Positions 30,634 through 39,963 of a stretch of DNA of 64,000 nucleotides are shown in pieces; position 1 is the stretch's first letter, and each line of letters starts with the position of its first letter. The DNA is from Photobacterium sp. OFAV2-7 (lineage in GTDB: Bacteria; Pseudomonadota; Gammaproteobacteria; Enterobacterales; Vibrionaceae), in contig NZ_JAKRFQ010000001.1 of the NCBI RefSeq assembly GCF_022347985.1, positions 18,411 to 82,410 of the forward strand. Reading direction: 5' to 3'. The notes under the pieces were generated by a model. That model saw nothing but the letters and a program-made list of their open reading frames with translations. It was not told where the DNA came from and made no database searches. Position numbers and translations under genes: made by a program.

Positions 30634-31089
30634 GACTCACCTCTTTGCGGTTGCGGTCTGTAATAAACGGGTATACGCGACACGGATAAAATCATCCGGA
30701 GTCATCACGCCAGGTTCTATCTTTTAATATCGGGAACAAATGGCCCTTTTTCAACCTCTGGAGTGTACCAAAAAACACAGCCTGAACCCACGCTGACTGC
30801 GCAAAACAGAACTTTCACATCTTGTCATTTTTGCTCATTAGTCGACATAAACCACCGACTAGCTGTTAACACTAAATGTGATGTAGATCGTGTTTTTGTG
30901 CAAATGTTTTCAGGCCGATTAAAAAAGTGATCTGGATTATGTTTTTACCACTAAAGGGGAGTATTATCGGCTTCAGACAATAGGTGTCAGGTACGATCAT
31001 CTAGCCAAAATCTCTGCGGAACGGATTCTAATCATTCAGAATTGGCTCAATAATTGAATTTCATTAGCAGATTCCACTAAGGCTACACT
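30634..31089. other. fxsA-aspA divergent regulatory region
   Basis: 456 bases without a gene. Besides the CRP-like site listed separately, no operator is clear. AAGG precedes the aspA ATG. Confidence 0.5.
30877..30892 (+). promoter_or_regulatory. CRP-like site upstream of aspA
   Basis: TGTGATGTAGATCGTG matches the symmetrical CRP consensus TGTGATCTAGATCACA at 12 of 16 positions, with a perfect left half. It lies about 200 bases before aspA. Catabolite and anaerobic control of aspA is known in E. coli; here it is inferred. Confidence 0.4.
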
Positions 31090-32550
31090 ATGTCTCAGAT
31101 GATTGATCTAGAAAAAAATGAAGCAACTCTAAACGTTGCAACCCGCATCGAAGAAGATCTTCTTGGCGATCGCCACGTCCCAGCTGACGCATACTGGGGT
31201 ATTCACACTCTTCGTGCTGTTGAAAACTTCAACATTTCCCAAACGACTATTTCTGACGTACCAGAGTTTGTTCGCGGTATGGTTTTCACCAAGAAAGCTG
31301 CTGCAATGGCGAACAAAGAGCTGGGTGTTATCCCTTCTGATGTTGGCGAGTACATCATCAAGGCGTGTGACGAGATCCTTGAAACAGGAAAGTGCATGGA
31401 TCAGTTCCCGTCTGACGTCTACCAGGGTGGTGCCGGTACTTCAGTTAACATGAACACTAACGAAGTGATTGCAAACCTTGCTCTTGAGCTAATGGGCAAA
31501 GAAAAAGGCGAGTATGACATCGTTAACCCTAACGACCACGTCAACAAGAGCCAGTCAACTAACTGTGCCTACCCAACAGGCTTCCGTGTCGCTGTATACA
31601 ACAGCATCATGAACATGGTTGAAGCTCTGGAGTACCTGAAAGGTGCCTTCGACGCGAAAGACAAAGAATTCGCTGACGTACTGAAAATGGGCCGTACCCA
31701 GCTGCAGGACGCAGTCCCAATGACTGTCGGTCAGGAATTCCACGCATTCGGCGTACTGATCAAAGAAGAAATTAAAAACCTTCGCCACACCGCCCAGCTT
31801 CTACTGGAAGTTAACCTGGGTGCAACGGCAATCGGTACCGGTCTGAACGCAGCAACAGGCTACCAGGAACTAGCGGTTCAGCGTCTGGCTGAAGTCACAG
31901 GCCTTCCTTGCACACCAGCAGAAGACTTGATTGAAGCGACCTCTGACTGTGGCGCATACGTCATGGTTCACGGCGCACTTAAGCGTACTGCCGTTAAGCT
32001 ATCTAAGATCTGTAACGACCTGCGTCTGCTGTCTTCTGGTCCTCGTGCCGGTCTGAACGAAATCAACCTACCTGAAATGCAGGCTGGTTCTTCTATCATG
32101 CCAGCAAAAGTAAACCCAGTGATCCCAGAAGTGGTTAACCAGGTTTGCTTCAAGGTGATTGGTAACGACACCACCATTACTTTTGCCGCAGAAGCCGGTC
32201 AGCTTCAGCTAAACGTGATGGAGCCAGTTATCGGCCAGGCACTGTTCGAGTCTATCGACCTGCTGAAAAACGCCTCTATCAACCTACGCGACAAGTGTAT
32301 TGACGGTATCACAGTGAACAAAGAAGTATGTGAAAGCTTCGTGTTCAACTCTATCGGTATCGTTACGTATCTGAACCCGTTCATCGGCCACCACGAAGGT
32401 GACATCGTCGGTAAGATCTGTGCTGAAACAGGCAAGAGCGTCCGTGATGTTGTACTAGAGCGTGGTCTGCTGACTGAAGCTCAGCTAGATGACATCTTCT
32501 CAGTTCAGAACCTGATGCACCCAGAATATAAAGCGAAGCGTTACAACTAA
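31090..32550 (+). CDS. aspA: Aspartate ammonia-lyase
   Basis: 486 residues, slightly longer at the N-terminus than the 478-residue E. coli enzyme. It splits L-aspartate to fumarate and ammonia in the cytoplasm. The superfamily signature [17 protein letters not shown] (catalytic serine loop) is at about 335-351, and [14 protein letters not shown] and VNKSQSTN are the other two conserved blocks. dcuA follows 111 bases later, so aspA-dcuA supply fumarate to the frdABCD reductase. Strong codon bias suggests high expression. Confidence 0.98.
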   Translation: MSQMIDLEKNEATLNVATRIEEDLLGDRHVPADAYWGIHTLRAVENFNISQTTISDVPEFVRGMVFTKKAAAMANKELGVIPSDVGEYIIKACDEILETGKCMDQFPSDVYQGGAGTSVNMNTNEVIANLALELMGKEKGEYDIVNPNDHVNKSQSTNCAYPTGFRVAVYNSIMNMVEALEYLKGAFDAKDKEFADVLKMGRTQLQDAVPMTVGQEFHAFGVLIKEEIKNLRHTAQLLLEVNLGATAIGTGLNAATGYQELAVQRLAEVTGLPCTPAEDLIEATSDCGAYVMVHGALKRTAVKLSKICNDLRLLSSGPRAGLNEINLPEMQAGSSIMPAKVNPVIPEVVNQVCFKVIGNDTTITFAAEAGQLQLNVMEPVIGQALFESIDLLKNASINLRDKCIDGITVNKEVCESFVFNSIGIVTYLNPFIGHHEGDIVGKICAETGKSVRDVVLERGLLTEAQLDDIFSVQNLMHPEYKAKRYN

Positions 32551-32661
32551 TAAAGCGCAAACGCGATAAAACCCGGCGGATTGTCAGGATGAGAGTCCGC
32601 CACTTTTTTGCTACAGATTCCCCCTTTTATATTTTTTTAACTTTAAAGACAGGACAATCTC

Positions 32662-33963
32662 ATGATTGGTGTAGAACTCTTTGTCGTTCTTGCGTTTATC
32701 TATTTAGGCGCTCGTATCGGCGGTATTGGTATTGGTTTTGCTGGCGGTGCCGGCGTATTGGTACTTTCTCTTCTTTTGGGTGTCGATGCAGGTAATATTC
32801 CTGTCGACGTTATCCTGATCATCATGTCAGTAATTACAGCCATTGCCGCTATGCAGGTTGCCGGTGGTATGGACTGGCTGGTTGATCTTGCTGAAAAATT
32901 TCTTCGAAAAAACCCTAAGCGCATCACTTTCTATGCGCCAATGGTCACTTACTTCATGACACTGCTAGCAGGTACCGGTCATACCGCGTTCTCTACCCTA
33001 CCAGTTATTGCAGAAGTCGCCAAAGAGCAAGGTGTACGTCCTTCTCGTCCGCTTTCTATTGCAGTTGTGGCTTCACAAATTGCAATCACCGCATCGCCTA
33101 TCTCTGCAGCGGTTGTATTCTTCTCAGGCATTCTTGAACCGCTGGGAGTAGGCTACCTAACGCTACTGGCTGTTTGTATCCCGACAACGTTCGTCGCTTG
33201 TATGGCCGGTGCGTTTGTTTCTAACTTCCTGGGCTGCGAGCTAAAAGACGATGCTATCTATAAAGACCGTCTGGCAAAAGGCCTGATCAAAATCCAGGGT
33301 GAAACCAAGCGTGAAATCCTGCCGACAGCGAAGCCTGCAACTTACATCTTCATTGCCGCTATCATCGCGGTTGTTGCCTACGCAACAATGATTTCCAGCG
33401 CTGTAGGCCTGATTGAAGATCCGGCGCTAGGCCGTAACGATGCCATCATGGTGTTCATGCTGACAGCTGCCATGGCTATCGTCACCATCACCAAGATCGA
33501 TGCGTCTAAGATTGCCAACGCCGCGACTTTCAAGTCTGGTATGAGTGCTTGTGTGTGCGTACTGGGTGTTGCCTGGTTGGGTGATACATTCGTATCTGGC
33601 CACATCACTGAAATCAAAGAACTAGCAGGTGAGATCCTGGAGCAGTACCCTTGGATGCTGGCTGTAACCCTATTCTTTGCCTCTATGCTGCTTTACTCTC
33701 AGGGCGCAACAACTACCGCACTAATGCCTGCAGCACTGGCTATCGGTGTCGCACCACTCACAGCCATCGCGTCTTTCGCTGCTGTAAGTGCGCTGTTCGT
33801 ACTGCCAACTTACCCAACCCTGCTTGCTGCCGTTGAGATGGATGACACAGGTTCAACCCGTATCGGTAACCTGGTATTTAACCACCCGTTCTTTATCCCG
33901 GGTGTGGTAACCATCGTCACCTCTGTTGCCCTGGGCTTTGCCTTTGGCGGTGTCTTCCTGTAA
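32662..33963 (+). CDS. dcuA: Anaerobic C4-dicarboxylate transporter DcuA
   Basis: 433 residues, the same length as E. coli DcuA, with about ten to twelve membrane segments. Conserved stretches include LGARIGGIGIGFAGGAGVLVL, AAMQVAGGMDWLV, TFYAPMVTYFMTLLAGTGHT, QIAITASPISAAVV and ASFAAVSALFVLPTYPTLLAAVEMDDTG. It exchanges aspartate or fumarate for succinate across the inner membrane during fumarate respiration. It lies downstream of aspA with a terminator after it. In E. coli and V. cholerae cutA follows, but here a LysR gene does. Confidence 0.96.
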   Translation: MIGVELFVVLAFIYLGARIGGIGIGFAGGAGVLVLSLLLGVDAGNIPVDVILIIMSVITAIAAMQVAGGMDWLVDLAEKFLRKNPKRITFYAPMVTYFMTLLAGTGHTAFSTLPVIAEVAKEQGVRPSRPLSIAVVASQIAITASPISAAVVFFSGILEPLGVGYLTLLAVCIPTTFVACMAGAFVSNFLGCELKDDAIYKDRLAKGLIKIQGETKREILPTAKPATYIFIAAIIAVVAYATMISSAVGLIEDPALGRNDAIMVFMLTAAMAIVTITKIDASKIANAATFKSGMSACVCVLGVAWLGDTFVSGHITEIKELAGEILEQYPWMLAVTLFFASMLLYSQGATTTALMPAALAIGVAPLTAIASFAAVSALFVLPTYPTLLAAVEMDDTGSTRIGNLVFNHPFFIPGVVTIVTSVALGFAFGGVFL

Positions 33964-33990
33964 CAGGGTCGGCTGAACAATCTGTCACTG

Positions 33991-34020
33991 AGGCCACCTT
34001 ATTGGGTGGCCTTTTCTTTT
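33991..34020 (+). terminator. Intrinsic terminator of dcuA
   Basis: AGGCCACC (33991-33998) and GGTGGCCT (34005-34012) pair, followed by a T-rich tail. Confidence 0.88.
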
Positions 34021-34455
34021 ATAGGTACTGGGTATTGAGTACTACAAGCAGTTTGTAACAGTCAAAATTTTGATATAAAGCTCTGTTCTTCCCTAGGACA
34101 AGATCTTCCAGGACTTAGGCTCTGCGGTACATACAATCCAAGTAAGCAATTACTAACAAAGCATATTAATTTAAGGGGAATAACGACAAATCCGGTTACT
34201 TTTTATTAGGAAAGAGAGAAAGAATTGAAGTAATAAGAAAGATAGGATGATGGATTTGTTGTCTCCGCCCCATCCCGAGGCGAAGACAGCGAACCAATAC
34301 GGATTCCAACGTATCGGTTCAGCCCGGCTACATCGTCAATCCCGACGATCTACCCGGAACCATGTCTCAATTTGCTACAGATCAGGCTTAAGACAGGAAA
34401 GCCTGCCAGACAATAGTAGTGATTGAGCGAGCCAGGCGATAGAGGTAAAAGCGTT
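34021..34455. other. Gap between dcuA and the LysR gene, possible decayed sequence
   Basis: No intact gene. From about 34,250 to 34,390 the base composition becomes coding-like; one frame ends in a protein-like stretch (SVQPGYIVNPDDLPGTM, then stop) without a start, which could be the tail of a lost gene. E. coli and V. cholerae have cutA at this place, but I see no cutA motif. Otherwise AT-rich and featureless. Confidence 0.35.
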
Positions 34456-35370
34456 ATGCAGCGATGCAAAAATGGTATGAAGTTAGACGACCTGCGCACT
34501 CTGATTGCAATTGCTCAACAAGGAAGTTTCAGAGCTGCAGCCAGTGCGCTAGATATTCCCCCGGCCACCCTAAGCCGCCGGTTACAACGACTGGAAGATA
34601 CCCTGGGTAGCCAGCTGGTGATCCGTGACAGCCGCAACGTATCCCTGACACCGCTGGGGCTACGTTATTTTGAGCGCTGCCAACCGCTGATTGACGAGCT
34701 CGAGACCACCACCAACGAGCTGCACGATAGCAGCCACGCCAACCCGCGCGGCGCGCTGCGGATCTCCGCGCCCGTCGGCCTGCTCACTTACCGGCTGATG
34801 CCGCTCTTTAACCAATTTCTGGCCCGCTATCCGGACATCACGCTGTCGCTGAACCACCTGTCAAACCAGCATCATGACTACAGCCCGGAGCAATATGATG
34901 TCGTCTTTCGGGTCGGCCAGCAGCCGGACTCCAGTTTCGCCGCGGCCAGAATCGGCGAATCACAGCGAATTCTGGTCGCTTCCCCGCACTATCTGGTCAG
35001 TCAGGGAACGCCGGAGCATCCACAGGACCTAAATCAACATGCCCGTCTGGCCAGCGTACCTGAGTTCGAGTGGGCACTTACCGACAGAAACGGTACCGAA
35101 GACGTAAAAACATACTGGATAAACTCGCCGGTAAAAATGGCCATTGCGGATCTCAACAGCATCAAGAAAGCGGCCATTGACGGGCTGGGCATCGCCTGCC
35201 TGCCAAACTATGTGGTCGCCGACGCCTGTGATCAGGGCTTGCTGACAACCATGATGGGTAACTGGTACTCACCGCCGCGTCCGATTTATATGCTCTACCA
35301 ACGTCTGGGATACGTACCTGCGCACATTCGCAGCTTTACGGACTTCATGCGCGACGCGTTAGGTAAGTAA
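34456..35370 (+). CDS. LysR-family transcriptional regulator
   Basis: 304 residues from the ATG at 34456 (AGAGG upstream); the conserved start MKLDDLRTLIAIAQQGSF begins at the next in-frame ATG, 34477, and a TTG at 34423 is also open. An N-terminal winged helix (about 8-70) with ASALDIPPATLSRRLQRLED as recognition segment is followed by a LysR substrate domain (about 95-300). The target is unknown. It lies between dcuA and dsbD in the same direction, without a divergent partner gene, which is unusual for LysR regulators. Confidence 0.9.
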   Translation: MQRCKNGMKLDDLRTLIAIAQQGSFRAAASALDIPPATLSRRLQRLEDTLGSQLVIRDSRNVSLTPLGLRYFERCQPLIDELETTTNELHDSSHANPRGALRISAPVGLLTYRLMPLFNQFLARYPDITLSLNHLSNQHHDYSPEQYDVVFRVGQQPDSSFAAARIGESQRILVASPHYLVSQGTPEHPQDLNQHARLASVPEFEWALTDRNGTEDVKTYWINSPVKMAIADLNSIKKAAIDGLGIACLPNYVVADACDQGLLTTMMGNWYSPPRPIYMLYQRLGYVPAHIRSFTDFMRDALGK

Positions 35371-35469
35371 TCACTTACAAGCATACTGGCTACGGCAATC
35401 AAACTTATTGTTTTTACTGTAGATGAAACCAAACGCTGAATAACACGGTCTGAGAGAGTATAGTTAATA

Positions 35470-35500
35470 CCCAAACTACACCTTCAAGGTGCAGTTTGGG
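35470..35500. repeat. Near-perfect 31-base palindrome before dsbD
   Basis: Nested arms CCCAAACT (35470-35477) with AGTTTGGG (35493-35500) and CACCTT (35479-35484) with AAGGTG (35486-35491) leave one mismatch and a single-base centre. It lies 30 bases before the dsbD ATG and has no T-run. It may be a dispersed REP-type palindrome, a LysR terminator or a leader hairpin. Confidence 0.6.
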
Positions 35501-35530
35501 CATAAATCCCTGCAGACGAGCCTGATCTGA

Positions 35531-37405
35531 ATGATGAAACTAAAATACTATCGCGGATTCTCCCGTTTTCTTGCGCTTGTCGCGCTGGCGGGAACGCTAC
35601 TGGCCGGTATCGCCAGCCTGCCTGTCCGGGCAGAATTTTCCCTACCGGGCTTTTCAGCCAGCAGCACCAACAAGTTTGTGACGGTCGACGAGGCCTTTCC
35701 GTTTAACTTCAGCCAGCAAGGCGAGGTGGTATACCTCGACTGGCAAGTAAAACCAGGCTATTACCTGTACCAGCATCAGCTGTCGGTCACCTCCGACAAT
35801 GCCGAGCTCGGCACCGTCGATATTCCCGCGGGCCAACCCTACCGGGATGAGTTCTTCGGCGATGTCTTTATCTATACCGATCCCCTGACCGTCAGCGTAC
35901 CGGTAATTAAAGCCTCGAATGATTCAGTGCTGACAGTTCGCTACCAGGGCTGCGCCAAGGCCGGATTTTGCTATCCGCCGGAGATCCGCCAGGTTCCCCT
36001 GTCGGCGGTAACAGCCGGGGCTTCCCCGATGCCACCAGCTGACACCGGGGCAATTAGCAAGGTAGCAAACCGTACCAGTAATACAGAAGATACCGCGCAA
36101 GTAAGCACTAACATTGCTAGCAATACCCCGGCACCGGCCTCTGAGCAGGACAAGCTGGCCAGCGATTTGGCCGAGCAATGGTGGACGCCGCTGGTGTTCC
36201 TGGCTCTGGGGATCGGCCTGGCCTTTACCCCATGCGTACTGCCGATGTATCCGATCCTGACCGGAATTGTGCTGGGGAACGGCCAGCTCAGCCACGGGCG
36301 AACATTCCGTCTGTCGTTTACCTATGTCCAGGGCATGGCAATGACCTATACCCTGCTTGGTCTGGTGGTCGCCTCGGCAGGCATGCAATTTCAGGCCGCG
36401 TTGCAACACCCTTATGTCCTGATCGGACTGAGTGTCATGTTTGTGCTGCTGGCTCTGTCGATGTTTGGTGCCTATACCCTGCAACTGCCAAGCAGTGTCC
36501 AGACCTGGCTCAGCAACCAGAGCAACAAACAGCATGGCGGCAATACCGGTGGCGTATTTGCGATGGGGGCTATTTCCGGCCTGGTCTGCTCCCCCTGTAC
36601 CACCGCCCCACTGTCTGGCGCCCTGATTTATGTCGCCCAGAGCGGTGACTTGCTAACCGGGGCCATCGCCCTGTATGCACTGGCAATCGGCATGGGGATC
36701 CCGCTGATCCTTGCGGCGATGTTCGGCAACAAACTCCTGCCTAAGGCCGGCAACTGGATGAACCATGTCAAAGTCTTCTTTGGCTTTGTTCTGCTGGCCG
36801 TCCCTGTCTTCCTGCTAGAGCGGATCCTGCCGCACAATCTGGTTCCTTATCTGTGGTCATTGCTGGGGCTGGCTGCATTCGGCTGGCTGTATCATGTCAA
36901 AAACACCCTGACGGTATCCTGGCGCAGCAGTACCCTGGCAGTCATTGCCATTGTCGGCCTGTTCGCCTCTGCCCAGCCGCTGTACCAGTCACTGATCGGA
37001 GGCAACACACCGTCAGTAAGGCAAGAGCCGGTCACCGTTGAATTTGAACGTATCAGCACCATTGACGATCTAAACCTGGCACTGGCCGAAGCCAAGGCCC
37101 AGGGCAAACCGGTCATGCTGGACTTCTATGCCGACTGGTGTGTCGCCTGCAAGGAGTTTGAAAAGTACACCTTCCATGATCCGGCCGTCGCTCCCAAGCT
37201 GCAGCAATTTATCCTGCTGCAAGCCGACGTCACCAACAGCTCGCCGGCAGATATCGAACTGCTCAAAGAAATGGATGTACTCGGCCTGCCGACGCTGGAT
37301 TTCTGGGATGCCAAGGGCAACCGCATTAGCAATGCGCGCCTGACAGGTTTTATGGAAGCCTCGCCGTTTCTAAGCCATCTGGACAACCACAAACTGCTCT
37401 ACTAG
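35531..37405 (+). CDS. dsbD: Thiol:disulfide interchange protein DsbD
   Basis: 624 residues; a second ATG one codon later is equally possible. A signal peptide ends near VRAEF (residue 35). It is followed by the periplasmic alpha domain with the redox pair in [10 protein letters not shown] (about 141-147), then a membrane beta domain of eight helices with [12 protein letters not shown] and [12 protein letters not shown]. The periplasmic gamma thioredoxin domain has Cys537-Val-Ala-Cys540 in [14 protein letters not shown]. It moves electrons from cytoplasmic thioredoxin to periplasmic DsbC and cytochrome c maturation proteins. In E. coli it follows dcuA-cutA; here a LysR gene replaces cutA. Confidence 0.97.
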   Translation: MMKLKYYRGFSRFLALVALAGTLLAGIASLPVRAEFSLPGFSASSTNKFVTVDEAFPFNFSQQGEVVYLDWQVKPGYYLYQHQLSVTSDNAELGTVDIPAGQPYRDEFFGDVFIYTDPLTVSVPVIKASNDSVLTVRYQGCAKAGFCYPPEIRQVPLSAVTAGASPMPPADTGAISKVANRTSNTEDTAQVSTNIASNTPAPASEQDKLASDLAEQWWTPLVFLALGIGLAFTPCVLPMYPILTGIVLGNGQLSHGRTFRLSFTYVQGMAMTYTLLGLVVASAGMQFQAALQHPYVLIGLSVMFVLLALSMFGAYTLQLPSSVQTWLSNQSNKQHGGNTGGVFAMGAISGLVCSPCTTAPLSGALIYVAQSGDLLTGAIALYALAIGMGIPLILAAMFGNKLLPKAGNWMNHVKVFFGFVLLAVPVFLLERILPHNLVPYLWSLLGLAAFGWLYHVKNTLTVSWRSSTLAVIAIVGLFASAQPLYQSLIGGNTPSVRQEPVTVEFERISTIDDLNLALAEAKAQGKPVMLDFYADWCVACKEFEKYTFHDPAVAPKLQQFILLQADVTNSSPADIELLKEMDVLGLPTLDFWDAKGNRISNARLTGFMEASPFLSHLDNHKLLY

Positions 37406-37423
37406 CTTCGTATCCCCACAACG

Positions 37424-37452
37424 AAAAAGAGCACCTCAGGGTGCTCTTTTTT
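37424..37452. terminator. Bidirectional terminator between dsbD and the GGDEF gene
   Basis: GAGCACC (37429-37435) and GGTGCTC (37440-37446) pair around TCAG, with A-run left and T-run right; both genes converge here. Confidence 0.88.
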
Positions 37453-38635
37453 ATTTTCCAAACCGGCTCAGTGGCTCATAGCGGGCAATAATATCAACCG
37501 GTTCATGCCCCTTTTCAGCATCATCCGCACCCTCCGGTTTATCATCAGCACGAAGTGTATTGATCGCATCGTGCATGTGCTTGCGAACCTGACTGACATT
37601 CCAACCCGGGCTCCATTCGATAACCGAGGTCTTCACACTGACAGGCTGCTCCAGATCCACTTTGACCAGATTGTCACAGCAACGGTGAACATGTCTCTGT
37701 ATCCGCTCCGCCACAATCTCTGCTCCCTCCATATCCGTATCGGGCAACAAGACAGAAAATTCATCGCTGCCGACCCGGGCAATGAAGTCCCGGGGCCGGT
37801 ATACGCCGCGTCGCAATCCCTTGGCAACACGCTTTAGCAGCACTTCATAAGCCTGATGGCCGCATGTCATGGTATAGAGCCGCAGTAGCTCGACACTGAC
37901 AATCAACAGCGTCAATTCACTGTGATGACGACGCGCCGCCATGATCTCCCGCTCCAGCATCAACTCAAAATGACGGCTGTTTTGCAGCCCGGTGATCGGA
38001 TCGACCAGTGATATCGTAGCAAGCTCCTGACGCAGGCGCTGCTCTTCAAATTCATGAAAAACCGAGGAATGAAACCAGTGATAGAGACATTCGCGAACCA
38101 CTATCACTATCGCCAGTCGGCTGATTACACTCAGAACAGTAAGTGCCTCGTGGTTGAGCTCTAAATACACCCCTGAGAACAAGAACGAGCACAGTACAGG
38201 GCCGATGGCCAGGTACATAGCCGGAGGGTAGCTAAAAAACGCCACCACCGAGAGAAAGATAAACAGATCACTATAAACATAGAGGGTAGAAAAATGAGAG
38301 TAATGGATCAGTAACGGAAACAAGACCGCCCAGCAGCTTCCCAGCAACCCGGCCAGTGCCAGCGAGGCTATCTGCCATTTCACCTTGATTGGCATCACCT
38401 GCACCACCAGCCACAACACAAAGGCCACTCCACCCAATAAGGCCAATACACCGCTAAATACCGACTTCACCTGACTTGTTACCGCTGGCTCTAACCAGAA
38501 CAGCTCGATAAATACCAGACCCAACAACAACCCGGAGGTTACAATGATCAGTTTCCAGCCCTGTTCCTGACGCTTGAATTGTTGCTGTTCAAAGTAGTCT
38601 CGCCCTGTCGTCCATGTCTCGATGTGTCGGATCAT
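37451..38635 (-). CDS. Membrane GGDEF-domain protein, probably catalytically degenerate
   Basis: 394 residues. About six membrane helices (about 28-180) precede a short coil and a GGDEF domain (about 207-365). The signature is GSDEF (289-293) rather than GGDEF. The stretch that normally reads D-x-D/H-F-K is IVSVELLRL, so the first metal-binding aspartate is Ser247, and the usual substrate Asn/Asp further on are replaced. Diguanylate cyclase activity is therefore doubtful; a regulatory, c-di-GMP- or GTP-sensing role is possible. The domain start VDPITGLQNSRHFE is well conserved. Divergent from the response regulator gene, 188 bases apart. Confidence 0.85.
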   Translation of the reverse strand: MIRHIETWTTGRDYFEQQQFKRQEQGWKLIIVTSGLLLGLVFIELFWLEPAVTSQVKSVFSGVLALLGGVAFVLWLVVQVMPIKVKWQIASLALAGLLGSCWAVLFPLLIHYSHFSTLYVYSDLFIFLSVVAFFSYPPAMYLAIGPVLCSFLFSGVYLELNHEALTVLSVISRLAIVIVVRECLYHWFHSSVFHEFEEQRLRQELATISLVDPITGLQNSRHFELMLEREIMAARRHHSELTLLIVSVELLRLYTMTCGHQAYEVLLKRVAKGLRRGVYRPRDFIARVGSDEFSVLLPDTDMEGAEIVAERIQRHVHRCCDNLVKVDLEQPVSVKTSVIEWSPGWNVSQVRKHMHDAINTLRADDKPEGADDAEKGHEPVDIIARYEPLSRFGK

Positions 38636-38823
38636 TCCTTATTCCCAGATTAACGCTATCCCATTGAAATAAAGCGACCAATTTGATCAATACCTTAATA
38701 AGCGATCTGTCATTGCTCAACATATCGCATAAGAGCCGATCCAGCTCAGATCTTGAGTGTTAACAAATTGATCTACGCTATAAGCAGTGATAGCGTAATT
38801 AAAAACAATCAGACACAACTGCC

Positions 38824-39459
38824 ATGGACGCTCAGTACACTATTGTTATTGCCGATGACCACCCGCTATTTCGCAATGCCCTGTTTCAGTCAGTGCATAT
38901 GGCGATAAGCGGGGCCAATCTGCTGGAAGCCGATTCCCTTGATACCCTGCTCTCCCTACTTGAAAAAGAGCCGGACGTAGACCTATTGCTGCTGGACTTG
39001 AAAATGCCCGGCGCCAACGGCATGTCGGGGCTGATCCAGCTCCGCAACCAGTACCCGGATCTTCCCGTTGTGGTGATCTCCGCCAGCGAGGAAACCAATG
39101 TTATCCGCCAGGTTCGTAGCCACGGCGCGTTTGGTTTTATTCCGAAATCCAGTGACATGCGGGCCCTGATAGGAGCCCTGAACCAGGTGCTGGAAGGCGA
39201 CCCATACTTCCCGGAAGGACTGGGGGAAGAGGACGAGGAAATCAACGAGCTGGCCGAACGTATTGCGACCCTGACACCCCAGCAATACAAAGTCTTGTGC
39301 ATGCTCTCTGACGGCCTGCTCAACAAGCAGATTGCCTATGATCTCAATGTATCCGAAGCCACCATCAAGGCCCATATGACGGCTATCTTCCGCAAGCTCG
39401 GGGTCAAAAACCGGACTCAGGCAGTTATTCTGCTACAGCAGATGGATCTGACTCAGTAA
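38824..39459 (+). CDS. NarL/LuxR-type response regulator, CrbR-like
   Basis: 211 residues. The receiver domain (about 5-120) has the acidic pair Asp11-Asp12, phosphoacceptor Asp58 in LLLLDLKMPG and the conserved lysine in FIPKSS. A LuxR helix-turn-helix follows (about 148-208: LTPQQYKVLCMLSDGLLNKQIAYDLNVSEATIKAH). No histidine kinase is adjacent. In Vibrio, CrbR lies beside the DUF485-symporter genes, activates acetyl-CoA synthetase and pairs with an unlinked kinase, CrbS, fused to a symporter-like domain. Gene order supports the same identity here, but the name is inferred. Confidence 0.85.
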   Translation: MDAQYTIVIADDHPLFRNALFQSVHMAISGANLLEADSLDTLLSLLEKEPDVDLLLLDLKMPGANGMSGLIQLRNQYPDLPVVVISASEETNVIRQVRSHGAFGFIPKSSDMRALIGALNQVLEGDPYFPEGLGEEDEEINELAERIATLTPQQYKVLCMLSDGLLNKQIAYDLNVSEATIKAHMTAIFRKLGVKNRTQAVILLQQMDLTQ

Positions 39460-39550
39460 GTCTTATCCGGTCTGTTTTTTTTCATCTGGCAGTTAGACCT
39501 TTGGCTAACTCAACATTTTCGTAACATCCGCAAATTTCTGCCCTGGTCAC

Positions 39551-39576
39551 AAAATCGCCGTATTTTCGGCGATTTT
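39551..39576 (+). terminator. Intrinsic terminator of the crbR-like gene
   Basis: AAAATCGCCG (39551-39560) and CGGCGATTTT (39567-39576) pair perfectly around TATTTT, about 90 bases after the stop. Confidence 0.8.
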
Positions 39577-39685
39577 GTCGTTTCTGTCTCGACTAAAGTT
39601 GCACTGTCTCCTTACCTATTCGTTGCTATTGTCAGTACGTAACATTTTATTAACGTGATTTATAACGACGTGAAAGGAGATGACA

Positions 39686-39952
39686 ATGGCGTTTGAATCC
39701 AAGGAGCAGGCCCAGGCCTATTGGAAAGAGAACCTCGCTACGATGGGCTCCCTCCTAGCCATCTGGTTCCTCGTATCTTACGGCGCAGGCATTTTGTTTG
39801 TCGATGCCCTCAACAGCATCCAGCTTGGCGGCTTCAAGCTCGGATTCTGGTTCTCACAACAAGGTTCTATTTATACCTTTGTTGTCCTGATTTTTGTCTA
39901 CGTAGTGCGTATGAATGCGCTCGACCGTAAGTTCAACGTACATGAAGACTAA
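39686..39952 (+). CDS. DUF485 membrane protein
   Basis: 88 residues from the ATG at 39686, six bases after AGGAG; an ATG two codons earlier lacks proper spacing. Two membrane segments (about 22-45 and 58-80) are typical of DUF485 (YjcH-type) proteins. These are almost always encoded just upstream of the acetate symporter gene and are thought to be accessory to it. actP begins 11 bases downstream. Confidence 0.92.
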   Translation: MAFESKEQAQAYWKENLATMGSLLAIWFLVSYGAGILFVDALNSIQLGGFKLGFWFSQQGSIYTFVVLIFVYVVRMNALDRKFNVHED

Positions 39953-39963
39953 GAGGTTTTAGC

